From: Lycocorax pyrrhopterus obiensis
Taxonomy: Eukaryota; Chordata; Aves; Passeriformes; Paradisaeidae
NCBI GenBank assembly: GCA_014706295.1
Contig: JACSVZ010000014.1
Coordinates: 73,256,435 to 73,320,434 of the forward strand
Direction of reading: 5' to 3'
DNA: 64,000 bases
Position 1 is the stretch's first letter. Every line of letters begins with the position of its first letter. Below, one piece after another: positions 48,408 through 60,300 of this stretch. The notes beneath the pieces were generated by a model. That model had not been told where the DNA came from. It saw only the letters and a program-made list of their open reading frames with translations, and did no database searches. A program made the position numbers and the translations under genes.

Positions 48408-50256
48408 TTCACCAAGCCCTGCTTTGAAGAAAACAAAACACTGCTTAGACATAATGTGGGTGTTCTACACAGACGTAATTTTTACTCTTAAACAAATTAT
48501 TCTTCTACTTCAGGAACCCCATTCTCATTCTGGTTGTACGTTGCATCTCTTCGTTATGTTATTTTGAACCTTCTCAGAGGTACTGTGTGTTCCTCATTAT
48601 TAATGCCAGTCTTTCCAAGACATTCGCAGGGCACAGGAGGAGTAGCTGTGCCTCAGAGAAGTGTATTTGAAGAGTGTGTAGTACCTTTGTAGTAGCTTTG
48701 GCTTTCAAATGTTCATTACTTTTTTCTGCCAGCACTTAAGCAGGAACTTTGTAAAATATGTTTTTTTGTGTATTAACTAGTATGTGAGGGATGTTGGTTC
48801 ATTCTGCCAGCTTTACCAACTAAAGTGGTAGTGGCTCAAGGTTATATTTTATAAACAAATTAAAATAGCACAATTATTTTTGAATTGTTGTATTCATATA
48901 ATATATCAAAATTGCATTAGGTTTCTTCATGTTTGAGATTTTCTGTGTGGGTTTTCATGTAAGTGCAAACAACATTTTTAGGTGTATGAGCTACATATTC
49001 CTCTGCTATTGACAAAACTTGTATGTGTTTAAATTTCTTAAGAACTGGATGTGGAAATCAAGCTGGAGTTGAGAATCTTAAGTCTCTTTGAAAAATGCCA
49101 GCTTTAGGAGGGTCCCTGGCAGTATGAACACTATATCTACCTTTAATATTAAGCTTTTATGTACTTTTACATGTATGCATATGGATCTATCTCTTTAAAT
49201 TCCTTTCATATTAAGGCTGCTAAAGCATTTAATTAAAATAACCCTCTTCTTGTCTGCCATTACTTCTGTCTCTAGAGAAGGTTTGTGCTTTTAACAACTC
49301 CTTTTTTAATAGAGTTGGACAGGAAGTGGTACTGTGTGCCATAACTGGAGGAGTTTGGAGTGCACACAATGCCTTTGATCCACCAAGTTCTAACATGAGC
49401 CATTCTTCTGGACAGTGTTGTGTGGGCTTTATTATAGCACAAACTATTTAATTTTGGAGTTAAGGACACGCTAGTGACTGGCATTGAAAAGGTGGTTGTG
49501 TTATTGTAGTTAAAGTACAACATTTGGGAAGTTTTGCAGAGAGACAGACACTGTTGCTGTGATTGGTGTTGTCTGATGGGTTCCCTGATCAACAACAAAA
49601 GTTTGAATTCGGGGGTTGAGAGTTCTTAAACTGCATTTCCTTTGAAAACAGCATCAAACTAACCAAGTTTCCTTGGTGGGAAGGAAGTCCCAGCCAGTAC
49701 AGGTGTTGAGGAGAGCTTGCCAGCACAGGAAACCAAGCCAGAGCAGCTGTACATCTTCCCCGGGTGGTGGGAGACTGGGTTATGGCAGTGGTGCTGTCTT
49801 GCTTTTGCCTCATTACCTCTGACTGAAGCACTCCTTGAGGATTATAAAACGCTGCTGGCCGTGGCTGTGGGGGGAAGAGTGCCACCTGCTGAATCCACAG
49901 CATCAGTCCTGTGCAAATGGGGAAAGATTTCAGGTTTTAAGAGTACTTTATAATCACTATTTTAATCATGCATTTTTGACCTTAAAATAATACACAATAT
50001 GTTCAGAATTAAAAGAAAACAAGGAATAAAATTCTAAAATATGCTTCCCTAGCATAAGAAGAGCTAATTTTAAGTATCAGTTATATCAATACGTGTAAAA
50101 AAGTAAGTAAATAGGGCATCCAAATTGATGGCCATAAAGCGTTTCATAACCGTGAAATCTTCTCTTCCTCATCCTTCCTCTATCTGAATTATGTAATGCT
50201 ATTTAGTCACAATGATCACGAGAATGTACACCTCTGTTTTTATCATTTTGTTTTAG

Positions 50257-50318
50257 ATAAGATGGGAAAAAAACATCACACTGGGGGAGCCCCCAGGATT
50301 CTTGCATTCCTGGTGGTG
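50257..50318 (+). CDS. SSBP2: SSBP2 coding exon 3 (LUFS domain)
   Basis: Flanked by TATCATTTTGTTTTAG and GTAAGTA. It encodes IRWEKNITLGEPPGFLHSWW plus two bases of a cysteine codon, residues 45-64. These residues form the highly conserved centre of the LUFS domain shared with LUG and FLO8 proteins, with a tryptophan-rich segment that continues into exon 4. The exon is 62 nt, phase 0 in and phase 2 out. No residue deviates from the family sequence as I recall it. Confidence 0.96.
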
Positions 50319-51925
50319 GTAAGTACTAGTTTTCTCTTCCTCTTGATTTTTTTAGAATATGTCGATGGCCATTTCCAGCTCCTGGAGGCAAGAAATTCAG
50401 GTGAACAGTGTAAAAAGAGTGAGAGGGTGAGGATTAAGAAGCATTCTCTTGTTAAGGAATAAAATCAAAGAAAATTAGATACAGGAAAAGATATGGATTT
50501 TGGATACAGAAAAAAAGAAAAAGTGCATAGTGCATTCATAATAAAGAAGATGGCCTGGCTTTCCTTCTTCACCACCTTCCTGCACATTTTGCAGTTATGG
50601 AATCATTCTACATATCATAAATACTTGCATTTGAAAAGAAAACTCAGGAAATACAGAGACTCCGTAGATGTGAGCTTGCTCAGTCTGCAGCCCATAGCTA
50701 TGTGTGTAGAATTCCCCAGGGGAGAAGAGTGCTCATAGGCACTGCTGTGTAGCCATGGTATTTATTCATTATTTTGATATATCCGACAAGCCTGTGTTTG
50801 AAAGAATGCAGAAGTGCAGAGAATATGCCCAGCTGTCAGGAGCACAAGAATTCACGAGTTTTGAAACCATCCCGTTTGAACCCAAGTGATTTGCACAGTT
50901 GCATGGGAAGTGGGGTATCCTTCTTTGACCATTTTTTCACAACTTTTGCTGTGTGGTGGAAGCTTGGCAAGAATGTGTCCCTTTAATGTCTGCATTATCC
51001 TTAATTTTGAGTGTCTGCAGCAGAGTGCTCAAATTGTCCATAAATCCCTATTATGCCACTGGATTAAGTTATAAAGGATTAAGTCTAAACCAGTAAAAAA
51101 CCACTAGGAAACTCCAACAAATTTTATTATCAAATTTATTATTAAGTCATTCTAGCATACACACAGTTTCATTCCAGAAACTCTGTGGTAGAACTGATTG
51201 GTGTGTAACTCTAGTTGAAGGAGTTTGTGGGGGAGGACCAATGGGGTTACGTACCATAATACCCTTCCTTTCACTCTTTATGACCTAAGAACATGCCCAT
51301 CCATTTTTCTGTGCTTGCCCAGGCACCAGATCCTCAGGGAACTTTGGTTTAAGCACAGGACTGGACATTTGTCCACAAAGGCTGTGGCTGCCCCATCCCT
51401 GGAGGTGTCCAAGGCCAGGCTGGACGGGGCTTGGAGTAGCCTGGGATAGTGGAAGGTGGTGGGGACTGGATGGGCTCTAAAGTCCTTCCAATCCAAACCA
51501 TTCTGTGATTCCATGAACCTTGACCATGGAAGGACTCCCAGTTTTCTCTCCAGTTTCTTTCCTTTCCATATTATTACAAATTCATTCCTTCCCATGCTTT
51601 GTGGAAGTCATTTGAGCAGTTGCCAGAGGTATAAGGTTAAATGCACAGTAATACACGTTATATTCTTATATATTAGACCAGATTCTTGGTCTGTACTGCA
51701 GTGATATTAAAGGAGTAGGGCACTGCTTGCCTCAGAGATCAGATGGCAGGACTTAGTTCCTCATAGATGATTTACAAAGCTAAATTCTCTCTTAGAGGTG
51801 AGTATTCCCATCCTTTGGAGGAAAAGTGATGTTTCTGTGTAGAAACTGGGGTGTGTGTACACCATAAAATCCACATGAGCATCACAGTCACACTCTCATC
51901 ATCCCTGTAACCTCTTCCCTTGCAG
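50319..51925 (+). other. SSBP2: SSBP2 intron 3 (1.6 kb)
   Basis: The intron has a GTAAGT donor at 50319 and a CCTCTTCCCTTGCAG acceptor ending at 51925, phase 2. It carries one CR1 3' end (51374-51516), located about 410 bp before exon 4 in sense orientation. Nothing else stands out. Confidence 0.94.
51374..51516 (+). mobile_element. CR1 LINE 3' end
   Basis: GTGGCTGCCCCATCCCTGGA, then GGTGTCCAAGGCCAGGCTGG, then CTTCCAATCCAAACCATTCT and a terminal GTGATTCCATG match the avian CR1 3' UTR and its short tandem ATTCTGTG-type tail. About 20 bp of the usual GTCCCTGCCC segment are missing compared with the copy at 36402-36540. It is 5'-truncated and noncoding. Confidence 0.93.
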
Positions 51926-52010
51926 TGTATTTTGGGATCTCTACTGTGCAGCTCCAGAAAGACGAGAAACATGTGAACACTCGAGTGAAGCAAAAGCCTT
52001 TCATGACTAT
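51926..52010 (+). CDS. SSBP2: SSBP2 coding exon 4 (end of LUFS domain)
   Basis: Flanked by CCTCTTCCCTTGCAG and GTAAGTTTCG. It completes the cysteine codon from exon 3 and encodes [20 protein letters not shown] then EAKAFHDY, residues 65-93. The ERRETCEH motif fits SSBP2; SSBP3 has ERRDT and SSBP4 DRREA as I recall them. The exon is 85 nt and ends on a complete codon. The next expected residues (an alanine-rich SAAAAPSPV segment opening the proline-rich tail) are not encoded anywhere to the right that I can find, so the gene is truncated by the window. Confidence 0.96.
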
Positions 52011-55000
52011 GTAAGTTTCGTGTGTCCTTACCATGGTTTCATTAATTGCATGTATAAATGTCACAGAGAAGTATTTCTACACTGCAGTGGCTCAAAACCA
52101 CAGGTTTGGTCATATGTAACTCTCAGTTTTCTGAGGTTACTTTATAATTAGGAGTTCCTAATTCTTTAATTGCCAGCACAATATGGGTGACTCCTGGAAG
52201 CTGTCTCAGAGATCAAGGTGCTGTCCCATGTGTTAATGCAGAAAAAAGAGCGTCCTTCTGTCCCCCATGCCATGGACACACGAGGCTGGTCACAAAGGCA
52301 CAGGACAGATGGATGCAACCTGTCCAAATATCTGTGCTCTGTCAGTGCTAAAGGAAAGGCTGTTCTGTAGATGGAATTGATCCCTGGCTTCTGTCAGGAC
52401 CCCCCTGACTGAAACTGGGGTGGTTCATGTATTTTTGTATCCTGAAGTAAGTATTTTTCATCCTAATAAACAACCAAACATCATAGAATAAGTTAAGTGC
52501 AACATCAGCTGGTGCAAGAGAACAGGAGGAATAAAGAGCAGAAGTTTCATGACAGTTCTGCTGCCTTTGAGACTTAGTTCAAAACACAACAGGGAGGGTC
52601 TTGAGTGAGAGTAATTCTCACAGTACAACTGTGAAACCTCTTTCCTTGAGTCTTTTCCAGGTCTGTCTCACAAATAGTGTCTAGTTACTGCCAAAAAATA
52701 TTACTACAGATAAAATTGAAATTAGACTGCCCTAGCCGAGTGTCTTACAAATACAGATTGAGAACAACAGAAATGATTCAGGAAAGTGACCATTTTCCAT
52801 TTTCTGTTGTCAAAATCTGGTAATGGCTTGGCATCCTACAACATGTGAGCTAATGGTGTTCTTGCCTTATTTGCAGTAAACAACACCTTAGACTGTAAAT
52901 GTACCATCAGCACAGTCAGAGCTGTTCAGCATCTTTCACCAATGTCTCTTTAACACCCTGCAGGGGTGGTTAAATTCTGAGGGTGACTGGTTAAGGAGCT
53001 TGGACAATGCTTCACAGTCATGTCCAGGCTGTGCTGACCACTAAACATAATTAATGAAAGAAATAATTATCAGAGAGAGGAATAAAGTTTAAGGACATTT
53101 TGTACCCACATAGTTGTTAAGGTCAGCCAAATTAGTACGGCACATTCCTCAAATTAAAAATGAAGTATCTCTTGCAAGTACAATAGTTGTGGTCATTTTG
53201 GCCTAATCTGCTTTAAATATAAAGCTGTTGGAAAAATAGAACACTTAGCTATCAGTATTAGCTACTCAGTATTTTAAATCCTTGTTATTAGAGGAAGGTT
53301 TAATTCCCCACTGAAAGAGCAGTAATTTTACAGGAATAGTGTAAGACCATGAGGAATGACATTAGAGATTTAAATCTGGGGAGATCTAAAGCACAACAGT
53401 TGACTTTGGTGGGGGACATTGTGTTCTCAAAATACAGTGTGTGTTACAAAAGCCAAAAATCTGAAAAATGTAAATATTGTTGTGAAACAAAATTGTGAAA
53501 CGAAACTATCAGCAAGAGGAAATTTTCAGTGAAAAAGTATTTGGAGTCTAAAAGGAGTCCACGAACCTTTAAGCTCAGAAGAGTTTAACTGAACAGTAAG
53601 TCTAAATTTAGAGGTATACTAAGAATCTGAGTAGGTGAATCAAAGTATTTGGAAACACTCTTTAGCATTTCTAATTTCTACAGGTCTTGGACTATCACAT
53701 GGCCTTATTGCTCAGTTCTGTCTTCATTTATGATGTGTATTGTCATAATTCAAGGAAAGTGAGAAAATGTGAGTTCTGCGTGTCCTACAATTCTGTGATT
53801 GAACGTTTAAGTTATGTATAAAGTTGTGTTTGATGAAGGAAAGATAAAATCACGGTATGATTCTATTTGCACATCAAGACAGGATGAATGCTTATTTTAG
53901 AAACAATTTGATTTGTTTTAGAAATTATTCACCTGGTGTTTGTAAAACCCATTCACTCAATATTTTAAGGTGGCAGGAAAAGCTTTGCATTGTTTTTGTC
54001 ACAGTTGGGATAAACTCATTTAATCCCTCACAAGACTCAATGCTCCTTGTCATCACATGAATTTTGCTTAGGACAGTCTTCATCATGGTTTTTGTGTCTG
54101 GTATTTTAAGGGAGCATTGTAAGCTCATGTCAAAGAACAAGAAAGTGGTTATAGGATACAGCCAAGCAGATTTCACAGCAGAGGAAGATAAACATGTATT
54201 AAGTGAAATCCTGATCCATGTAGTGTCGTACCATTGACTGTGGAGGGGTCAAGATCCCACCATCAGTGGGGACCATCAGAAGCTGCTGCTGGATTCTGGC
54301 TCCTGCCAAGGCTGAGGGGGCTGGTAAATCAAAATTCTGCTGCCACGTTGCAGGTCAAGTAGTAGAGCATTTGTAGCTGTGCTGTCATATCTGAAAACTG
54401 TTATTTTAAGTACAAAACAGCACAGAAGGCTTGTTTATTAATTCATACGAGCAATTCAGAATTTTTTATGAGGCATGTGTTCCACTTGACCTAAGAAAAA
54501 CCATTCCTGCTGAGTGGGCTGTGTTTGGAGAGGAAATAATCTTGTCTTTGCTTTTGTGGAGAGAGAAAGGCTTAGGAATGCTTGATGGAGGAAGAAAGCA
54601 CTTGTAGATGATTTAATGATTTGGAAATATTGCTGCCTCACTCGACATAGCTGCGAGTCAGGCAGGAGCACACAGGTTGACTCATGAAATGAATACACAT
54701 AAAGACTGAGTTTCTTTAAGTTTGCTTGTAAGTTTTACGTTATCTTAACTGCAATTGTGAGAGTAATGCTGTTTGATTTCTCCTCCCTTCTCAGCATTTC
54801 TGCTTGCAGCACTACAATGCTGATCTTACTAAAAATCCACTAAATAGAAAAGCAAAGACCTATTCTGGCTGTATAAAGGTTTCCCATGCTCATCCTGAGT
54901 TTAAGTATTTGCAGCTCCTCCATATTTAAAATGGATTGTATGTTTATTTTCTGTCAAGATTTGCCACTGGATATGTTTTCTTCTGAGTGAACAAGGTTCT

Positions 55001-55055
55001 GAACTCATTATGTACATTTATATCATTTTTTTAGGCTTGAGAAGATGCATGTCAT

Positions 55056-55069
55056 GAACATGCATGTTC
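55056..55069. repeat. 14-bp perfect palindrome
   Basis: GAACATGCATGTTC is its own reverse complement and sits inside a wider inverted repeat (ATGCATGT-CATGA-ACATGCAT at 55045-55065). The GAACA...TGTTC halves resemble a steroid-receptor element, but with a four- rather than three-base spacer, and also a p53 half-site split by CA. Functional meaning is therefore doubtful. Confidence 0.8.
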
Positions 55070-55860
55070 TGGATCAGGGAGATAGGTCCTGGCCTGGAAG
55101 TTTTGAGATATATGATGTAGAATTGGAAATTGTTTCAGGTGACTCAGGAAAGAAAACTGTTGCTTGCTCACCCAGCCTGTTAATAACTGCAGGCATTTCA
55201 GTAGGAGTAGCTTCATTTGAAGCAGAAAAATCCCTGTGATTCTTTTCTGGGTACCTGTTACTTTACTTTTCCTGCAGGAAAACTTCTGTGTGCTTTGAAG
55301 TCTTGTGAGAAATCATGTACATGATGGTCTGAGGCAAAATGCAGTCTTCAGTGCAGAATGATTTGTGTTTCTTGATGGTGTCCTGAGATCTCTTCACCTG
55401 TCTAGTTAAGAGCTCATTTTTCTGTGTTTTGAGATCTTCTGCTGAGAGAAGCAAGTTCCAACATGCATCTCTTTCCACTTCTTTCCAAGCTGAAAACTGG
55501 GTCAAAAAGGGAAATAAAAACTGGATTTTTAGCAGCACCACTACTTCAGATGGCCACAAATGACCATCCTGCTCGTCCTTAGGCCTGGCCATTCATCCCC
55601 ATCTCTGGGTCTGAAGGGGTGGTACCTGAAAAGTCCTTCCTTACAAGATGATTTCTGTACATAGCGGTTAAGATATTTTTACTGTCCAGAAATTCCTGTG
55701 CTCCTTTTATCTCACGTTCCTGGCATTGGAAGGTTTACCATGTGGTGCAAAGAAGGGATTTATTATTTCTCACATGTAGCTGTATTAAAATCTTGATTAT
55801 TTCCCAGGTAAGGTTTGATTAGTTCTTCTCCCCAGCTCTTTGAAAGATCACTTCTGTTAT

Positions 55861-55943
55861 GGGCAAAGGTCTCTGGTTTGTGTTTGTGTCTCCCAGAATT
55901 CCAGGTAATGCACAGGGTAACAAACCAGAGACATTCCTCGCCC
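55861..55943. repeat. pre-miRNA-sized inverted repeat in intron 4
   Basis: GTCTCTGGTTTGT (55869-55881) and ACAAACCAGAGAC (55920-55932) are exact 13-bp reverse complements separated by 38 nt. A further GGGC (55861-55864) and GCCC (55940-55943) can pair beyond a small internal loop. The resulting fold of about 83 nt has the overall size of a microRNA precursor, but the loop is large and the stem short. I do not recognise a known miRNA seed. Confidence 0.55.
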
Positions 55944-56618
55944 CAGAGACTGAGCAGCCTCATGAGCTGGTACCACATCCCCTCTGCCCTGTTGGCACAG
56001 TTCAATGCTGAGCTCTGTGACACAGCTTAGGTCATGTGAGGGTTGTAGAGTATACCAAAGACAATGCTGCCATCAGTTTTGTCCAGATTATTCCTTTTAA
56101 AGGTCATAACTCTAGAAATCCAATTTTCCTAGAAGTTAATGAGCAGCATGTTTGGACATTTGAGATGGCTGATCAATCTCTGTGCATCTCTCTTCAGAAA
56201 ACTTTGGTCTCTGCGTTTAGTGCTGTTTTATGGGGAGAGAAATTACCATTTCCTTCTCTGAACCCATCTCCCTCCAGTAGAAGTAAGAGGCACTTGCATA
56301 CCTTAAATACCCCAAGCCCCCTTAATTAATCATTATCAGTACTCAGTATTTGAGGAGTTATGAATATTTTTATGTCTGTTTTGGACTAAAGATTACCATG
56401 AAAATCTTGTGAGACTGTTCTCCCACAAGGGCTCTTTTGTTTCTGGTTTCATTAAACTGCTGTCCTCTTTCTCTGCCTTTTGTGTATCAGGGATGGAGGA
56501 ACTTGTTTTCATTCTTGATTGCCCAACCCATCTCTTGCTACTGTGACCTTCTGCAGGCAGCCTAGCTAGAGCAGCTTTTGCTTCTAGGTTTATTGCTGAA
56601 AATGGAATTCTAGGTCTG

Positions 56619-56763
56619 GTTTCTGTGGAGAATGCATGTTAAACATTCCCTTCAGTCTCCTTCTCCAAATCAGTTTCTCAAGATTAAATACGTCCCACAA
56701 AAGACCTGAACTGGGTAATTTCCAGCTGTCAGTTTCTGTGGAGAATGCACGTTAAACTCCTTC
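56619..56763 (+). repeat. local direct duplication flanking dispersed repeat copy 2
   Basis: TTTCTGTGGAGAATGCATGTTAAAC-type sequence at about 56620 recurs at 56733 with one substitution (A/G in GCATG/GCACG), an offset of 113 bp. The intervening DNA contains the second copy of the 80-bp dispersed repeat (56650-56722). A partial tandem duplication or an insertion flanked by long repeats could both explain this. Confidence 0.8.
56650..56722 (+). repeat. dispersed 80-bp repeat, copy 2
   Basis: The same sequence as 48328-48407, from CTTCAGTCTCCTTCTCCAAA to CTGGGTAATTTC, lacking a seven-base internal stretch. It has the same orientation as copy 1 and lies about 8.3 kb away. Roughly 93 percent of aligned bases agree by eye. 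The family is unrecognised. Confidence 0.85.
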
Positions 56764-57272
56764 TGCTTAAAACAGAAATTAAGAAAAAAAAGCTCCCCAT
56801 CATTTTTATCCTCCCATGGAAGGGCAAAAGATGACAAGATGTCCTGCTTTGCTCCAGGGCTTTTGTACCAGAGGCAATGCTGCAGATCTGAATTACCTGT
56901 TAATTCCTTACCTGAGTTCTTTGTGACCTGAGGGTCACAAAGTTCTGGAAGACCCTTTACATGTTTACTGATCATCACTAAGTCGGTGATTTCACCTTCA
57001 AAATATGTTCTTCAGACAATTGATTTGTTTACTCTGCAGATAGTTCCTGTGTCCAGGTAGAGAACAGGTTATTTCTTAAAAGTAGAAGAAATTTATTAAG
57101 TGGCCATAGCATTCTTTTTGTATTTAATAGGGAAGTGAAAAGCATTTCCTCTCATACATTCATTGTTAAAATTGTATTATTTCCTTTTGTGTAAATAGCA
57201 TTCGTATTTAATTTTGAATGAAGTGCCTTTCTTTACTGCTCTTTTCATTCTGTGGAGATCATGTCTCACGCT

Positions 57273-57366
57273 GTTCAGATATGTCTGCAGTAAAATGTGT
57301 TCTTAGATATGGAAGCCGGAAGAAAACCAAGGAATTTGCATTTGCTTTGAAATTCCATATCTGAAC
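57273..57366. repeat. nested inverted repeats sharing one arm
   Basis: CATATCTGAAC (57356-57366) pairs exactly with GTTCAGATATG (57273-57283). The overlapping TTCCATATCT (57353-57362) pairs exactly with AGATATGGAA (57305-57314). The RNA or single strand could switch between two mutually exclusive stems of 10-11 bp. Its meaning is unknown. Confidence 0.7.
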
Positions 57367-60300
57367 ACATTAAGTAAATCCATATGGTTAAAGATTGCCC
57401 TACAATTAACAATTAACAAACCATATTTTGTGCAGAGCACTGGTGTAATATCCCAAGGTGATACATCCTTGACTTTTTCATGTGTGCCGCCAAAAATGCC
57501 ATGAATGTGAAAAACTGGATAAATGTTAAGGATTCTTGTCCTTGGTGTAGGAGCACTGTTTTGTCTGTGGGGAGGCCAGTGCTCACTGGGAGGTTTGGGG
57601 AGGACAGGCTGGCTCACCACCCTAGGGTCTTACATAGAGTTTACACAGGCGAGCTGAGCTTCTTCAGTCTCTCAGCTCTAATTTTATTGCTCAGTAGCTG
57701 TTCATTAATGCAATTGTGTGGAAAGGATTAGTTAAAAGCATGCTCCAGTTCCCAAAGTCTGCAAACAGCATTGACTGGTCTCATATATTTATAGGTGAAT
57801 ATCAGAATATTGCACTGTATCTCCAGGAGTATGAAACTCTTTTTGTTTGCTCCTCAGGAACTTTTTGAAGTTGAGAAATTGGTACTTCCCTTGGATTGCA
57901 GAGACTCCTTTTGCAGGGAAATCAGGATTAATTTCCTGTTTCCTGCTCAGAAATCCCCCAGTTGAATTCTCACGTTTTCATGAAGAGAGATGTGCTTGTT
58001 CTGCTCATACCATCCTCCTTCATCATTCCTTTCCACAAATTAGTACAAAATATAATGCTTGGATTTGAACTGCTCTGTGTCACAAATGTTAATTGTAAGC
58101 TCTGATACAGAGATGTGTTTTTTCTTACAGCCAACTTATTTTTCTCTTTATAGAGGTAATTTCCCAGGTAATTTTGCGCTTTTCTTCTCTTTTAATGTGA
58201 GAACTCAGCCACATGTTTCAGAGAGAACAAGAAGCATTTCCTCCCCAAAATTTCAATGGCTCTTCTTTGAGTGAATATTTAATTTTCTTGGAATTTAGAA
58301 GTAAAATGGTTAATTAGTTTGAGCTCAGTGGAAGCCTCAGACAGCATAAGGAACCACCATTTCCCCAAAGGTAATTTAGCTCCTCTTTCGTGGTTCCCAG
58401 AGGGAGGCACTGGACACGTTTCTTTCTTTTGCCTCTTTTCTAACAACCATTTTAGCTTCACTTTCATTGAAAACAATGGGAGATAACAGCCATTTTAATG
58501 AGGAGAAGCTTTGGGGAACATTCTGTGTGAAAAATAGTATTTATTTAGAGTGGAGCACTAAAAGGATTTATATACACTGTACACAGAACCGTGCCAAATT
58601 TATGAAATGCACAAAATTTGGTTTTCTTTTGCTTGGAGGAGAGGAGAGGAGGGGGATGTGAAGGCTCAGGAAGTTAAAGGAGAAGTGAGTGGTTGAAGAG
58701 ATAATGTGGAATTCACAGGATGAGGTAGAGGCTGAAAGACAAAGGGAAGTGGCTGGAATGCTCAGGCTTCTTCACAGCCTTCTGGAGTAGCTTAGTTTTT
58801 TAAAAATGCAGGTAAAATCTGGTTGTAAGGTTTGGGGTTTTTTTTAATGTTGATAGACAGACTGTTACCTTACTAGACACTTTAGTTCATAATAGGTGTC
58901 TCCATTGATTAATTTCTCTGAGTTCTGAAGCCAAGGGCTTTCTTTATGATTAAAATAAAGCTGAGGTACTTCTGCTCTAAAGTCGTGACATGTGTCATTG
59001 CCTGAAATAAGGCTCCACAGGAAATTTCCGACCGGCTCAATGGAAGTCCCAGGGTACTGCAGTTTCTTTTCCTGTGTGGTTGTCCTGATGTACAAATGTT
59101 AACTTCAGCCATTTCTCAGAGTAACGTTGTTAAATGTATCCTGTGTAAAATGTCTTGCAATTGAATGAACTCTGCTCATTCAAATTTTATTTTTTTCATT
59201 TGCTCTAATGGATTATTTATGCTACCATAGTGAAAGCTGTATTACAGCTTAAATTTTAAACTTTATTATTTGGAGTGAACTTAAAATCAAGGTTTCAATG
59301 GAGAGAGGATATTTTTTCTTTTACAAATGGAAGCACTTATACACCCTTCATGGGGTGTGTTTAATAATCTAATAATTCAGTATACAGAAGTGTAAACCTT
59401 CTGGATTTTAGACATTGCCTCAAAAGTTGTAGCAGCTTCATTTATTTTGAATTTATTTCACCTTTAAGAGTGAGAAGATAAAGCTTACCATGAGTTTAAG
59501 TAGCACTGATAAATGCCCTGTTTCTAAACGTTTGGTTTAGTAGTTGTATTTAAAAACATTTTGTTTGTCACCATTGACATACAGATCGTCCTTACTCGTG
59601 GCATAGTGCACACAGTATGTTCTTAGAGCACTCCAGAACGCTACCAAAGGAGGTCAAGTTGTAGCTTAGTAACCCTGGGAATGTTAAATGGACTAACTCT
59701 GAATTTAGAGCTGGAGATTTTCTGGCATTAATACTTAACAGTGATTGTACATAATGCCTTACATCAATAGAGTGCTGCACAAACATTTGATCAATAGGGA
59801 GCAAGTGCCGGGTTAAGCCTTGCCAGGGCCCGCTTCCTCCGTGTGCTCTTCCTCCCTCTCGTGCTCTTCCTCCTGATGGTTCATTTTCCATGCCAGGGTC
59901 CCTCCTGATGTTTATGGTGCCCCTGATTCAGGTGTTTGCACTGAGCAGTCCCACTTCAGCTGGTGAGATTGCTCTGGGCTGAGGACGAGGGCATTTGGTG
60001 GCTCTGCAGAGCTGCGTGGCCGTGCCTTTTTCTGCACCAGGTTAGGCACAGCTGCACTGATGGGAAGCATTTTCCTTTTTCTGTTTGCCTAGGCTGGAGG
60101 CACTTCACCTAAATGCAATCTTCTTTAGCCTCATGAAAAGCAAAAGTGAAAGTGAGAGCCTTATTTCTGCACAATATGCCAAACAGATTTTGTTATCAGC
60201 TCGACTGCTCTGTTAATACGACTAAGTGATTCATTTCAGACTTGCTTAGCACATTTCTGGAAAATCCAGGGACTTACAACTTCCATCTGCTCTCTAATAT

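Larger units (their letters stand above)
46193..50256 (+). other. SSBP2: SSBP2 intron 2 (4.1 kb)
   Basis: The intron has a GTGAGT donor at 46193 and a TTTTGTTTTAG acceptor ending at 50256, phase 0. It contains an imperfect (GAT)n/(ATA)n repeat near 46871 and one copy of a dispersed 80-bp repeat at 48328. Otherwise it looks like ordinary AT-rich intronic DNA with no supported gene. Confidence 0.92.

Noticed and set aside
36244..51595. Two reverse frames (36244-36522 and 51278-51595) sharing HYPRLLQAPSSLALDT
   Set aside because: The shared peptide is the antisense translation of the two related CR1 3' ends, not a gene family.
55263..55592. 109-codon reverse ATG frame with a lysine-rich C-terminus
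   Set aside because: It looks mildly protein-like but matches no family I know and has no supporting splice or promoter signals.
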